From: Arachnopeziza araneosa
Taxonomy: Eukaryota > Ascomycota > Leotiomycetes > Helotiales > Arachnopezizaceae
Direction: 5' to 3'
NCBI GenBank assembly: GCA_003988855.1
Contig: QYAI01000081.1
Span: forward strand, 271,140-335,139
DNA: 64,000 nucleotides
In this document: piece by piece, positions 36,145 to 47,356 of the stretch
Layout of the letters: each line of letters starts with the position of its first letter
Numbering within the stretch: position 1 is the first letter of the stretch
The notes under the pieces: model-generated
Databases searched by the model: none
Seen by the model: only the letters and a program-made list of their open reading frames with translations
Told to the model about the DNA's origin: nothing
Position numbers and translations under genes: made by a program

Positions 36145-36458
36145 ACATGAAATACATTTCTGGCTGGCGTTATTGCTTAGGTTATATACCCTAGAATCAT
36201 AAATATTGTTCAAAAACAATCATCCATGCATCAACTCCAGTCTACGAGGCTTTTGTAGAAGCATGCTCCGGTTGCAACTATATCAACTGTGCAGGTATAA
36301 CTTCAGCTTCATGAAATCTACCACAGAAGTTGTGCACACACACTTCCGGGGGTTGTGCATGAAATCTCGATTTTACATTCACTTAACGTTACACACGAAG
36401 TACGATAGAAGTAAATTTAATATTCTACATCTCGCTAGATTCATTCCCCCACCCCCTC
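36145..36458. other. Convergent spacer
   Basis: About 310 bases lie between the 3' ends of the glycosyltransferase-like gene (plus) and the small repeat-protein gene (minus). No feature is supported. Confidence 0.4.
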
Positions 36459-36919
36459 TTAATTCCTCTTTCCTAAATTCTCATGAACGGTCCCACCAAT
36501 CTTTCCGTCAGGATTAAACTTTTCTCTACAGATTGTTAGCTCTCTCTGCCTCTCTTGCCTAAGCAAATCAAAGTGCCAGACTTCAAACTGATCAACTGAA
36601 AAACTCACCCTAAAAATCCATCCTTCGCAAACGATCCGCCAACTTTATCTGCCGTACCTCCAATCGCTCCGTCCGCCTTAAACATAGATCCTATTGCCCC
36701 ATCTTTATTGAAAACCGTGGTGTTTGATGAATGTATATCTTGCTATATGGTAGTGATAGAGTTAGGTTCATTACGTCTAGAATCATGCGGAGAGACGCGA
36801 GGAAGCAAAGAATGACTGACTTGTTGTTTAGCAGACTCCGGAAGGGAGTGTTCAACATCGAGGCTCTTTACAGCACTGTTAACGCCGCTATTCTCTACTG
36901 TTGAGTTAGATAGGTCCAT
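36459..36919 (-). CDS. Small Gly/Lys-rich repeat protein, three exons
   Basis: The gene is rebuilt from three small minus-strand exons, about 36919-36821, 36743-36610 and 36525-36459, giving about 99 residues; no exon is long enough to stand out alone. The product starts with a Ser/Asn-rich segment (MDLSNSTVENSGVN). It then carries four imperfect repeats of the form F-x-x-D-G-x-I/L-G-x-x (FNKDGAIGSM, FKADGAIGGT, FAKDGFLGEK, FNPDGKIGGT), separated by about 10-16 residues. There is no signal peptide or membrane segment. All four introns ends are GT-AG. I recall similar short DGAIG-repeat proteins in other filamentous fungi but not a function. Frame consistency across two introns argues strongly for a real gene. 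Confidence 0.8.
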
Positions 36920-39120
36920 CTTTGTTATTTTGTCTAATTGTTACACTGAAGGTAATTATTCAAGAGAAGATAATATTAACAATCATTAAAACACATCATG
37001 GGCAAGAAGGCCATATATAGAGAGCGGTCTCATCTTTAAGCGAAGGGGGTGATGATGATGTTGTAGACTAGGATTTGTTCAGAATCAATACGTCACTATA
37101 AATGCCGGTTTCTACGAATCAAAAAATTGTTCTTCAGCGCACCGAGGCAATTTACCACAAAGCAAACCCGTGATTTAGATTGATTGGTATCTGAAAAGAA
37201 CTGCTATGGAGTAAAGATCAGATTCCTGCGTATGATGATTAACGACTTTTCAAGCTCGCAACCTCTCAGGGGGAGTTGGGTCATATCTATAACCCAAAGA
37301 GTAAGAATGCCACTCCGAAAAATTACAGAAGATTTTTACGCTTCATAGTACTATCTATATCTAGTAGTTTTAATCGATGAGACAGTTAGGTAATGTTTAA
37401 AATTGAGTGCATTTGGCATAGTGATAGATTCATAGTAGCGCTTGTGATAATTGACTTCTGTTATGGAGCTGGCTGGGTACAAGAGCAGGAGGTATGCGAG
37501 TATAATGTGTATTCTGTATTCAATCGAAGAAAGGAAGAGAGTTTGAAAAGATCAAAACCTATATAGCAAATGTGCATTTTGTTCTCACGACTAAACATTT
37601 CATGCAGTAGAGTCCTGCAATCTGCATTCCTGCAATTTGCAGAATCACAACTAAGGCTCTCAAAACCCGTACATTTGAAGGCAGATGTAATAAGCATACG
37701 AAATATAAATGGATAATACAATCATACCGTGCAAGTTCTTCTCAGTAACTTTGTTGAATCCTACAGTAATTCGCAGTGGGTGTTGTAACCCATGGCATTT
37801 AATCTTTGCATCGACTAGCACCTTGTCAACTTAGATCAGATACTCTAACTGAATAAAACTTGTCCCTGTATTTAATTCCCTCAGCTTGTCTTCCTCGAAA
37901 ATCTACAGTCGTGATCGGCGCAAGGAAATTGAAGTGAAAGCGAAAGTTGAGAAAATGGTGAGCTCGCTAAGCGAGTAAACACCGGCCTGCACACCAAATA
38001 ACACAACACAACGATTAAATCGAAAATGAAAGGTAAATTATTCCTCTCTCAATGCTCTCAAAAAGAAAAAAATATATGACCAAAAGATTAAAAAAATGAC
38101 CAAAACTCGAGGCATCCTGTCTGGGGTTGACGGGATGCCTGTAGAAAAGGCCTGTGAGGGCTTTTTTCAGCTGGTTAGAGCTAGTAGGTGATGTTTTGGG
38201 AAGGAGTTTAGTGAGGTGATATTTTTAAGTCGTCTCGGACTATCCCCTAGACCAAAGTCATTAAAGGCGGATGAGGTGAGTCGGCTTATTTAAATTTATG
38301 TATCTTCGAACGCGTGGGTGAAGTGAGATCGGATGAAGCGCGTACGTGTCAGATGTATACCGCATTGCGTTCCAAAAAGCCTCATATTTCTATTGACGGT
38401 ACGCTCTATCTGTATTAATGTTTGCGATTTCGAGTAATATGCCATTTTGATGGATCAGTTCTTTCAAGTACGCTATTTCAACATTCAAAAAATTTATGTT
38501 ACGAGAGCCTTTTAATATGAGCTCAACTTCTAAGGAGAAGATTCCTCCACGAAAGTATTTATTTACCTTTCACCAAGACTGTGAGATTTAGTAGTGTGAA
38601 TATGGAGCATTTTCATATTCTCACACATCCGTGACCAGCTATTTCCTCAACTGCAGACAGTTTAGACAATGAAGTTGGCACAAAGTCTAGCCCGTCTAGA
38701 AATTCCTAGGACATAGATCTGATTGACCTATCAAATAGTTTATTTATTTGCGTTTATAGCGATCAAATACCACTCTACTATTAGTTGATCATCTCCTTCC
38801 TTCATTGAACATAACGTAGGCCTCAATGAAGAACTTAAACGGGGCAATGTTTACATCTCGCTACACACTCTCACTTTTGATACAGATATGCATTCAAAAT
38901 ACCCTCGAGGCTCTTCCTCGCAGCGTTATTCATATCTATTAGGTGAATTGAGTAGTTCCATCTAATTTAAGACACTCCATCCGACTCAGACTCAAACAAC
39001 TACAACAACACCTCGAAGACGATTCTTGATTCATCACGAAAGAGATCGACAACAACTTCCACTTCCGACAATCATCGCCGCCAACTAAATTTGATCGTCT
39101 TCATTCTCTTCACGCTCTAG
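36920..39120. other. 2.2-kb AT-rich gene-poor stretch
   Basis: Between the repeat-protein start and the zinc-ribbon gene lies AT-rich sequence with frequent stops in all frames. I find no intact transposase, reverse transcriptase, terminal repeats or RNA gene. Two AAATTTATG-like A/T runs and homopolymers occur. It may contain decayed repeats, but that cannot be shown by eye. Confidence 0.45.
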
Positions 39121-39396
39121 ATGGCTTACGAGTTTACCAATAAGAATATTCAAATAATCATGAAATCCACGAACTCACTTCAAGAAAACTCCACGTCACT
39201 GGTCGACAACAAGTACACAAATTCTTTCCAATTCACGAACTCGCAGGCATACTCGGGAAAGATCAACACTAGGAGGGTCAAGATTATGACGTGCTGCAAA
39301 TGTGGCCAGAAGACTATCGTCAAAGCCAGCACGCCTGGTGCGCAGGTCTGCACGACCTGTGGTCATTGGGAGTGCAATAATTGCGATTTCAATTAA
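39121..39396 (+). CDS. Small putative zinc-ribbon protein
   Basis: A single 91-codon frame. The first 55 residues are Asn/Ser/Thr-rich and probably disordered. The C-terminal 35 residues carry a dense Cys/His pattern: Cys58, Cys59, Cys61, then Cys77, Cys80, His82, Cys85 and Cys88 (MTCCKCGQ...CTTCGHWECNNC). This could bind one or two zinc ions and resembles the Cys-rich core of many short uncharacterised fungal proteins of the WxCCxCG type. There is no signal peptide. It stands isolated, with 2.2 kb upstream and 0.8 kb downstream without genes. I infer a nucleic-acid or protein-interaction role no further than that. Confidence 0.65.
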   Translation: MAYEFTNKNIQIIMKSTNSLQENSTSLVDNKYTNSFQFTNSQAYSGKINTRRVKIMTCCKCGQKTIVKASTPGAQVCTTCGHWECNNCDFN

Positions 39397-40168
39397 GCAG
39401 AGTGAACTGAGGCCTTGAAGCACTCGATATTGATAGGAATCGGAAAGGGAAAAGGAAGAAAATGTTGGCTCTCTTACAACTCCAAGCGCGATCCGCAATC
39501 AACCTCTGTTCCGTCTCGCTTTCGCTCTGGATTAATGATTAATATTTCGACTGACGGCATACTTAACGGCGTCAAACTACTGCGATGTTTTTTGATCAAG
39601 CACTTGACAAGAAGGACATTCTCATTCCTCTATTTCACACTTGGCTGCGTTTATTTCGAAATTTGGGTCTAGGATGTATGTGGATGTCTTGTTTCGCTTG
39701 CGATTTTTGGTTGGGCCTTTTGAGCAAACTTTGGGATTCAGTCGGGGGTTTGGGGTTTCTTTCGGTACTTTGGAGGCACGGCGTCTTACAACGTCAATAT
39801 TGACCAGGGCGTACACATATCATAGGAGGGGGCACGGGGTATCTCGGTTGTCAACAACCCGGATCTTCATCACCGGGATGACCAGGCTAGGTATTAGGCT
39901 AGATGAAGCAGTCTCTGCCATATATCTAGAAATTAAACAACAAGTATCTTCCGCGGCACCTTCTGTTTATGGTCCGTGGTTTTGCTTCATGTAACGTGCA
40001 TCTGACAGCGTTCGCCAATCTTTATCTAGGGGCTGCTTTTCTGCACGAGGCTTGGTGTAAATGGCTGCTCGCCTTTATATATTGCCTAACCCCCTGGGGC
40101 GGCTTGATGTTCCTTGTGGTGGTTTCTAAAGTCCTTTCGTCATTTTCCGAGATTCTGTTGCTGTCAAT
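39397..40168. other. Gene-free spacer upstream of the GH92 gene
   Basis: About 770 bases include a 117-codon plus-strand frame (39641-39994) with unusual Arg/Phe-rich, GT-rich composition and no domain. I treat it as non-coding. The promoter of the GH92 gene must lie here. Confidence 0.4.
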
Positions 40169-43012
40169 ATGCTGATCGGTTGTTATCTCCTGTTTCTCGG
40201 ATTCCTGTTCCGAGCACAGTCTGTTGTTGCTCAAAATTCGACAGATGCGGCTCTTGATGTATTGACTTATGTTGACCAGTTAATTGGAAGCAGTAATGGT
40301 GGTAAGATTGTCAAATACCATCAACTCATCATTGCTGGGCTTAAGAGAATCTAGGAAATGTCTTCTCAGGAGCAACTCTGCCATATGGTAAGTTCCCGAG
40401 TATTAAATATCCAACACAAATCTCATAAGAAAAAGGAATGGCCAAAGCAGTTGCGGACACGGATTCCGACAGTAATCAAGGCGGTTTTACTACAGATGGG
40501 AGTAACATCACGGGATTCAGCTCGATGCATGACAGTGGGACCGGAGGATCACCATCACTAGGCAACTTCCCTCTCTTTGCGTATGCTGGATGTCCCGGGG
40601 ACCAGGTAGATGGGTGCAAGTTTCCAAAGAAAGAGAGAAAGATACATTTTTTGAACAGCTCCTTACAAGCCACTCCAGGCTACTTCGGACTGCAACTCGT
40701 AAATGGAATTTCAGTGGATATGACTGCTGCTCAGCATACCTCTTTGTTCCGCTTTAATTTCCCTGGAGCAAACGCCACTCTGAGTCCTTTGATTCTGTTA
40801 GATCTATCTGATCTCTCAGATTCCCGGCAAGACAACGGAACTGTCTCGGTAGACGCTGAGACGGGACGAATGACTGGAAATGCTAAGTTTATTCCTAGTT
40901 TTGGAACGGGAACTTACATTGCATATTTCTGTGCCGACTTTACTGGAGCTAAGATCCGCGACAATGGAATCTTTGTTAATAGTAGAGCGAGTGCCGATGT
41001 CAAGCATCTCACCATCTCCAGATCGATAAATGGCTACCCTCTTCCTGGTGGAGCTTTTATTCGTTTTAGCTCAGGTGATACACCGATTTTGGCACGTGTA
41101 GGTCTCAGTCTGATCAGCAGCTCTCAAGCATGTTCCAATGCCGAGAAAGAAATTCCGGATTTCGATTTTCTTGACATCCAGACCACGGCCGAGAACGCAT
41201 GGAGAGAGAAACTCAGCCCCGTCGTTATTAATTCAGCTGGAGTTAATATGTCTTACGTGAAGAATTTCTACTCTGGAATATATCGCACCATGGTTAATCC
41301 TCAAAACTATACCGGGGAGAATCCTCTGTGGACGAGTAATGAACCATACTTTGATTCCTTCTACTGGTAAGTTTCAGTGTGAATCTCGTGGATATTCTGA
41401 CAAAACATAGTATCTGGGATTTGTTTCGGTCACAAATGCCTTTCTTGACAATTATTGACCCCGGAACTGTAGCGGAAGAGATTCGGTCTCTCATAGACAC
41501 ATATAGACATGAGGGGTGGCTTCCCGACTGTCGGATGTCACTCAATAAAGGATACACTCAAGGTGGATCAAATGCTGACAATGTTCTTGGAGATGCTTTT
41601 TTAAAAGGAATATCTGAAGGGATTGATTGGGAAGATGGCTATAGCGCCGTAGTGAAGGACGCCGAAGTTGAACCTTACGATTGGTGCTGCGAAGGTCGGG
41701 GAGGGCTTGACAGCTGGAAATCACTTAATTATATTCCTGTTCAAGGTAAGCCTCTCTTTCAGAATAACAGTCTCTCTATACTGTCTGTTTTGGCGCTGCT
41801 CCACGAGTATGACTTTGAATTACTTTGGAGACACCTAGCTCTACTCCTCAGGGTGGACGAACCACACTGACAACGAGATCTTGGAATAGACTTCGACTTT
41901 AAAGGTTTTGGTACGATGACAAGAAGTATATCTAGAACTCTAGAGTATAGTTACAATGATTTTGTGATCGCCCAACTCGGAAATGCCATGGGAGGGAAGG
42001 AAACTGACGTCGAAAAATATCTTTCTCGAAGTGCCGGCTGGAAACACTTGTGGAAGCCTGATCAGATCTCATACATCAATGGTACTATAAACGGTACCAA
42101 TACAGGATTTGTAGGATTCTTCCAACCTCGTTTTCTCAACCAGACTTTTGGATTCCAAGATCCCCTGAAATGTTCAAATATAGACTACAACACCAGCAGT
42201 GTGTGTTCTCTTCAAAATACAGGAGCTGAAACATTTGAAAGCTCAATATGGGAATATTCATTGTAAGATCTCCAGCACATGCTCTACAGTGCTAACGCAA
42301 GAACAGTTTCGTGCCGCACGACCAAGCAACCTTAATCACAACGTTTGGCGGACCAAATGCTTTTGTCAAGCGTCTAGACTACTTACACGACAAGAATATA
42401 ACTTATATCGGCAACGAACCCGCATTTCTGACTGTCTATCAATACCACTATGCAGGACGACCCGGGCTTTCCGCACACCGCTCGCACTTTTACATCCCCG
42501 ATTACTTCCAAGCCACACAACCCGGCTTACCGGGCAATGACGACAGCGGAGCAATGGGCTCGTTCCTCGCCTTCTCGATGATGGGACTATTCCCCAATCC
42601 AGGTCAAGATGTCTACCTCATCATTCCGCCCTACTTTGAAAGCGTATCCGTCAAATCACCCGCAACAGGTAAGACGGCCACGATCAGAAACGTGAATTTC
42701 GACCCCACGTATCAGAATATCTACATCCAATCTGCGACATTGAACGGGGAACCATATACGAAGAATTGGATTGATCATTCTTTCTTTACCGAGGGAAAGG
42801 TATTGGTTTTGACATTGGGTAGTAAGGAAAGTGCTTGGGGGACTGAGATCAAGGATTTACCGCCTAGCCTAGGGAGTTATGAAGGGTTTGGTAATTCGAC
42901 CGTGAACTCAACGTCAAGCACGAAGAAGAGAGGGTTGAGGTTGGTTGGGACCTCATTGAGAGAGGGGTGGAATCGTATGAGTGATGGATCTTACTGGGCT
43001 GAGAGGAATTAG
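40169..43012 (+). CDS. Secreted GH92 family exo-alpha-mannosidase
   Basis: The exons are 40169-40301, 40355-40387, 40436-41366, 41411-41745, 41890-42262 and 42307-43012, giving 836 residues. A signal peptide (MLIGCYLLFLGFLFRAQSVVA) is followed by YVDQLIGSSNGGNVFSGATLPYGMAK, the classic GH92 start. GFSSMHDSGTGGSPSLGNFP, YFDSFYCIWDLFRSQMPFLTI, a GYTQGGSNADNVLGDAF segment, the Ser/Arg-rich MTRSISRTLEYSYNDF stretch and SFFVPHDQATLITTFGGP follow. GH92 enzymes are calcium-dependent, inverting alpha-mannosidases acting on mannoproteins or N-glycans. Many N-glycosylation sites are present. A 33-nt exon 2 and a 144-nt intron 4 are the features most likely to be mis-annotated. It is preceded by other glycan-related genes. 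Confidence 0.94.
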
Positions 43013-44567
43013 AGTTGAGGGTGGTAAATATAAGCATAAATGAATGCGTGGTTTAATCGACTTTGAGAAGAACTCAGTTTTCTAGTATACGTAGCACTGG
43101 AGATCTTCTTGAATCTTCCTAAGGACAGATAACCATTAAGCCCAGAAAACATCTAAATTTATTTGAGAGCTGAAAACATGAAGCAGTGCAAAATTTTTTT
43201 AACGACTATGGGTTAGTTCAGCGGGTGTCTGCTTCCGTATTGAATTCACTCCGACCACTTTGAACAACCAGAACATGCGGTCTTATCCTGTCTTCTTTTA
43301 TCTAGCGTGCATTCACTACTTTCAAGTCTGAGGCCCTGGTTAGATGTATTTATTAATTCCATTAATCTGTGCCTGTATAAAGTGCCAAACCAAACTCAAC
43401 GTCTAGGGCAACAAGAGGATCTATGGAACTAGCATCCATGGGAAGCCAGACATAACTCCTACCTATGGGATCACGGTCTTGACTTCGTGCACCTAGGAAG
43501 CTCGTCAGCTCTTGAGATCTAGATAAACTGTCTTATTTATTGATAGCATCTTTCTGAGCGAGGATCGGTCAACAGTGACAAAATAAATTGACAGTGAGGC
43601 AAATTCAGCAGTAACAAACCGATATTCAGTAACTTAACAATGATTACGTGAATAGTAAGAGAACGAACACTGCTTGCTATTTGAGTTTATCTTCGCTAAG
43701 CATTCAAAGCCGCCAAGCGCAACAACCATCGGGAAGATTTTCCAGAGCCTCATGTTTCACAATTCTACAGTGCGCATCGCAAGCCCGATCCTTGAACCGA
43801 CTTAGCTTGGCGAAAGAGCAGCAATCATCCTTGCGTCGTAGCCACATGGGGGAGACGCCACGAAAAAGTGCGACTTGCAACAGATTTGGCAAAACTCGCA
43901 GGACAGGAATGCGATGAAACGAAGAGGCGTTGAAAATCCAAGGCAGATGCTGCAGGGACCCTTTGGTGGTGGCTTGTTCGAGGATTTGAAGGAAAGGGCC
44001 GATTGCACGGTCTTGTTGGCGATCGACAAGCCAGGGTTCATGGATACCCCAATGTCAGCTTGATAAACGATATCGAAACAAAACCGTCAGGATACTTGTG
44101 AGCCTTTGGTTCAATGGGAAATCAAAAGAAAAAGCTCAATATGAATGGAAAAGGAAGTGAGAAGAAAGAATTACAAGATAGAGAAGAGAGACGGATGGAC
44201 ACACTGTACATATAACTTGATAATCTGATAGATATTGAAGTCCAGGAAATTAGCGACTACGAGTACACGTAGATGGAGTGATTTTTTGGGTGATAGAACC
44301 TTGATCCCTTCAAGCCCTTAACAAGACTTCTGGGGGAGCCTTCTAGGTTATACTGTAGGCTCCTTGTGATGTTGTGCAAAGGATTGAAATAAAATTGCGG
44401 CTCTTTAATTGAGATTGCACTGCCTAAGCCTCTGAGGCAGCCACTTTTGGAGCTATCAATACTGTACACGCATCTGCAAGTGTCTCTGTTACGAGAAATC
44501 TCTAAGATCTCGAGATGCCAGAGATGGAAGGCTTCTAAGATCGCAAAAAAAATAACCTCGTGTCTTT
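43013..44567. other. 1.55-kb gene-free stretch
   Basis: This lies between the convergent GH92 and quinolinate phosphoribosyltransferase genes. Short frames near 43648-44063 appear on both strands but lack domains. I see no repeats or RNA genes. Confidence 0.45.
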
Positions 44568-45504
44568 TTAGTGATCGATTTTTAATGAGAAGTCGACGTG
44601 CGGTACTCCTTGATGTATTGAGCTCGTTGATATGATATCGATATCTGGACGATGACTGTTAGCTATGCACACAAAATAAGATTATCTAGTTACCATTATT
44701 AATATAAGTTTCAACGTTCTGAGTTGTCAGACCACCGCTACATTCGAGAAGGAATTCTCGTTTGCCAGCCCATCTCTGCTTGATGCTCCTCGCAGCAATC
44801 TTCAGACCGGTTCCATCAAAATTATCGAGCATGATGATATCAGCTCCAGCAGCAATAGCTTCATCTGCATCCTTCTCATTGTCCACCTCGACTTCGACTT
44901 TCAAAGCGAATCCGCCCACAGATTTTGCAGCCTTTACTGCATCAGTTATGCTTCCTCTTGCCCAGATGTGGTTGTCCTTAAGCATGATCATACTCGATAG
45001 GTCATGGCGGTGTCCATCCACGCCTCCAACAAGCATTCCATATTTCTCCACTAGTCTGAACCCAGGTGTGGTCTTCCTTGTGCCTGCAAGTATGCCCTTG
45101 TATCCAGCCTTTCGAACAAGGTCTTCCATGGCTCTTGATTTCGTAGCAACGCCCGAACATCTGCTCAGAGTATTCAGAGCTACCCTCTCTCCTAACAAAA
45201 GCTTCCGTACAGGACCGGTAACAGTTGCAACAGCAATCTTGCCCGCAGATCCAGGGTCGACCAGCGACCCCTCCTTCAATTGCCATTTGACCGTGCAGCC
45301 GGCTTGTGAGAAAATTTCATCGAAGAACGGCACGCCTGCGAGAATGCCCTTCGATTTACCATACAGAGTGGCTGTTCGTTCGCTGTCTCCTACTACAAAT
45401 CCACCATAGTCGAAGGAGGGGGTGTCTTCTGCATACCAGGCCGTAATCTGTGACTTCCAGTGCACTGGCAAGAGATCCGCTGGGTTTCCGTGCTGTAATG
45501 CCAT
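44568..45504 (-). CDS. BNA6: Nicotinate-nucleotide pyrophosphorylase (quinolinate phosphoribosyltransferase)
   Basis: The enzyme makes nicotinate mononucleotide from quinolinate and PRPP in de novo NAD synthesis. The exons are 45504-44694 and 44644-44568, giving 295 residues, the usual size. Conserved segments run in order: GDSERTATLYGKSKGILAGVPFFDEIF, GERVALNTLSRCSGVATKS, GTRKTTPGFRLVEKYGMLVGG (PRPP/quinolinate Arg and Lys), HRHDLSSMIMLKDNHIWARG, VEVEVDNEKDADEA, DIIMLDNF, and the C-terminal DIDIISTSSIHQGVPHVDFSLK. The one intron lies just before the C-terminal 25 residues, a position easily missed. A 215-codon antisense frame (44762-45409) is a shadow of this gene. The upstream 430 bases separate it from the DUF3237 gene on the same strand. 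Confidence 0.97.
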
Positions 45505-45937
45505 ATTTTGAGTTGTAGATCAACCTGGATCAAATACGTGTAGAAGAAAAGTAAGTCTGAACGGAGTCAAATGAGAGAAATGATGAGTCTGAGGCATTGT
45601 TGATCCATTATTTTCCGACATCGCGAATGTGGGGTCGAAAGCTCCGTGACGCTTTGTTAACACGTGATATTGAACATTACTTTTATCTGGCCATTTCAAA
45701 ATACACGTTAGGTAATAACAGTAAGTGGTAGGCATGAAATGGTATTTGATCTGACTATGATAAATGTGGCTGGATAAAATTTCCTGCCATAAAGAAAGGG
45801 CTGCTTGTGGTTGTCGAACCGAGGACAATCCAGCTACCTCGGGCAAACATCAAAATATCTATTACCGAGAATATAATTATGAAAGTCTGTAAGCACTACA
45901 ACTTGTTAGTAAGATTGCAGAGATTGGACAAGTTTTC
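45505..45937. promoter_or_regulatory. Upstream region of quinolinate phosphoribosyltransferase
   Basis: About 430 bases hold the promoter of the BNA6-like gene and the 3' end of the DUF3237 gene. A minus-strand frame at 45520-45846 has no features. Confidence 0.4.
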
Positions 45938-46502
45938 TCACTCATAGATAACTTCTGCTCCTTTTCTCATTCCGCTCCCAACCCACATTCCGCAATTAAC
46001 TTTATCCCTATATCTCTCATCTCCAGTTTCCATATCAATGAATAATCTGAATTTATAGCTATTGGGATCCACACTATCTGCTTGCTGAGGATCGGCCAGC
46101 TTAGCTAAAATCTCAGGTGGACCTGTTCGCCATCCATGTGTTTTGACAACAATGTGGGCTGGAGGGCTATCCAGAGTCTCAAGAATATAATTCGTCTCAA
46201 GACGAGCCGAACCATCTGCTATTATGAGTTGACTATCTTGACCTCCGGGCTTGAAATGAATCAGCAGCTGGTACTTTGAGGAGAATAAAGTATACTACCA
46301 AGACAACACCACTGCCCCAAGTTCCAGACCAAGTTCCCCCAGTAAAAGAGATCCAATTCCGATGACCAAATGGTGTAGAACCAACAGATATTCGAGGATT
46401 TAATGTGACAGACATACGAAAGTCAAGGTGAAGAGTTGGATGTGGAAGGGAGAGGTCCGCATGCGGATATTGCTCAGATGCCCGAGGAGTGCTTTCAGAC
46501 AT
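45938..46502 (-). CDS. DUF3237 protein
   Basis: The exons are 46502-46299 and 46249-45938, giving 171 residues. Matching DUF3237 segments: a PTLHLDFRMSVTLNPRISVGSTPFGHRNWISFTGGTW start, GGQDSQLIIADGSARLETNYILET, IVVKTHGWRTGPPE, and a YKFRLFIDMETGDERYRDKVNCGMWVGSGMRKGAEVIYE end. DUF3237 members are small barrel-type proteins of unknown function, sometimes near secondary-metabolism or degradation genes. The sequence has no signal peptide. The junction preserves the family sequence across a 49-nt intron. Confidence 0.88.
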
Positions 46503-46617
46503 TTAGCTGGTATTTTCTCGAGAAATTTTGTTTGACAAATATAAATCATAAGATAGAGGGGTTTTTACGAGCTCTTATAAAGCTATAGATTTAGGGTTTT
46601 CTTAATTGTTGTCCCAC

Positions 46618-47036
46618 TTACGCTTCATCATCTTTGTCAACGTAGCCACCGCTCCACAAGAACGGCTGTGGAGTACTTGTTGCCACATGCCAGCTTTGGG
46701 GTTTGGGAGCGGTCCATCCAAGTGATGTTCTGGGATCTTGAGGATCCTCTTCCATGCTGTCTAGATGCCCTCTAGTAACATCTGGGTTGTGAACCGTCCA
46801 GTCTGGATCTGGTACAGTTTGCTGCGCAACCTCCTGTTCATTAGGGATGGGTATGTAAGGAGGGAGTGTCTGCATCCATGTTGTGCCGAATCTTTGGTAA
46901 GTTTCTGGGTCCATTGCAAACATTAGGGGCAATAACGCCCAGTCTCTGAATGTGGTCTTTGGCTGGCTGTGGGGCTTGGTGGGGTTGTGCTCGAGAATAG
47001 AAATTATGGACTCCGTGTTAGGGACGGTTTCTGTAG
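46618..47036 (-). CDS. Uncharacterised protein, start uncertain
   Basis: A minus-strand frame ends at 46618 (WSGGYVDKDDEA). It is Pro/Trp/Asp-rich (RFGTTWMQTLPPYIPIPNEQEV, DPDWTVHNPDVTRGHLDS, PRTSLGWTAPKPQSWHVA). The frame stays open and protein-like upstream to about 47036 (ISILEHNPTKPHSQPKTTFRDWALLP) but holds no ATG before a stop at about 47055. Either translation starts at the internal ATG near 46926 (about 103 residues) or a small upstream exon supplies the start, with an acceptor possible at CTACAG near 47035. I found no convincing donor upstream. No domain is recognised. No signal peptide or membrane segment is visible. Confidence 0.5.
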
Positions 47037-47356
47037 ATGTGTCCGGATATCAGGTCCGGGAAAATTGGGCAGAGATGTTTTAAAGGCTTTTGCATGCTAT
47101 CGGAGCCTTGAGCTATGTCATGCGGACGAATATCCTTCCCGAGCTTAAGTTACCCGTCGTCTGCTCGTGAACCTAAAGCAAAATATTGCGATTGCTTGTT
47201 TTCATTCTTATCTTAACCTTAAAAGCATGATCTCTAGCAAACTATCATGCAAAGGATTTATAGCTTTATTTTGTGTTATACTGAAGGTTTGAACTTTTAT
47301 GGTTGCCGCAATATATAGCTAGTTCAACCAACAGCAGGACCCAATGTTTCCAAGCG
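47037..47356. other. Gene-free spacer
   Basis: About 320 AT-rich bases lie between the uncharacterised minus-strand gene and the glutathione transferase, both read leftward. They may hold a missed first exon of the former. Nothing else is seen. Confidence 0.35.

Noticed and set aside
39641..39994. 117-codon plus-strand frame
   Set aside because: Odd Arg/Phe/Gly composition, no domain, overlaps frames in other phases; likely chance.
43201..43270. tRNA-like A-box (TTAGTTCAGCGGG)
   Set aside because: No B-box (GGTTCGAATCC-like) and no cloverleaf pairing visible downstream.
44568..44644. Apparent frameshift at the end of quinolinate phosphoribosyltransferase
   Set aside because: It came from miscounting one base in a T run; recounting restores the conserved end and stop.
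44762..45409. 215-codon plus-strand open frame
   Set aside because: It is antisense to the conserved quinolinate phosphoribosyltransferase exon and has no domain.
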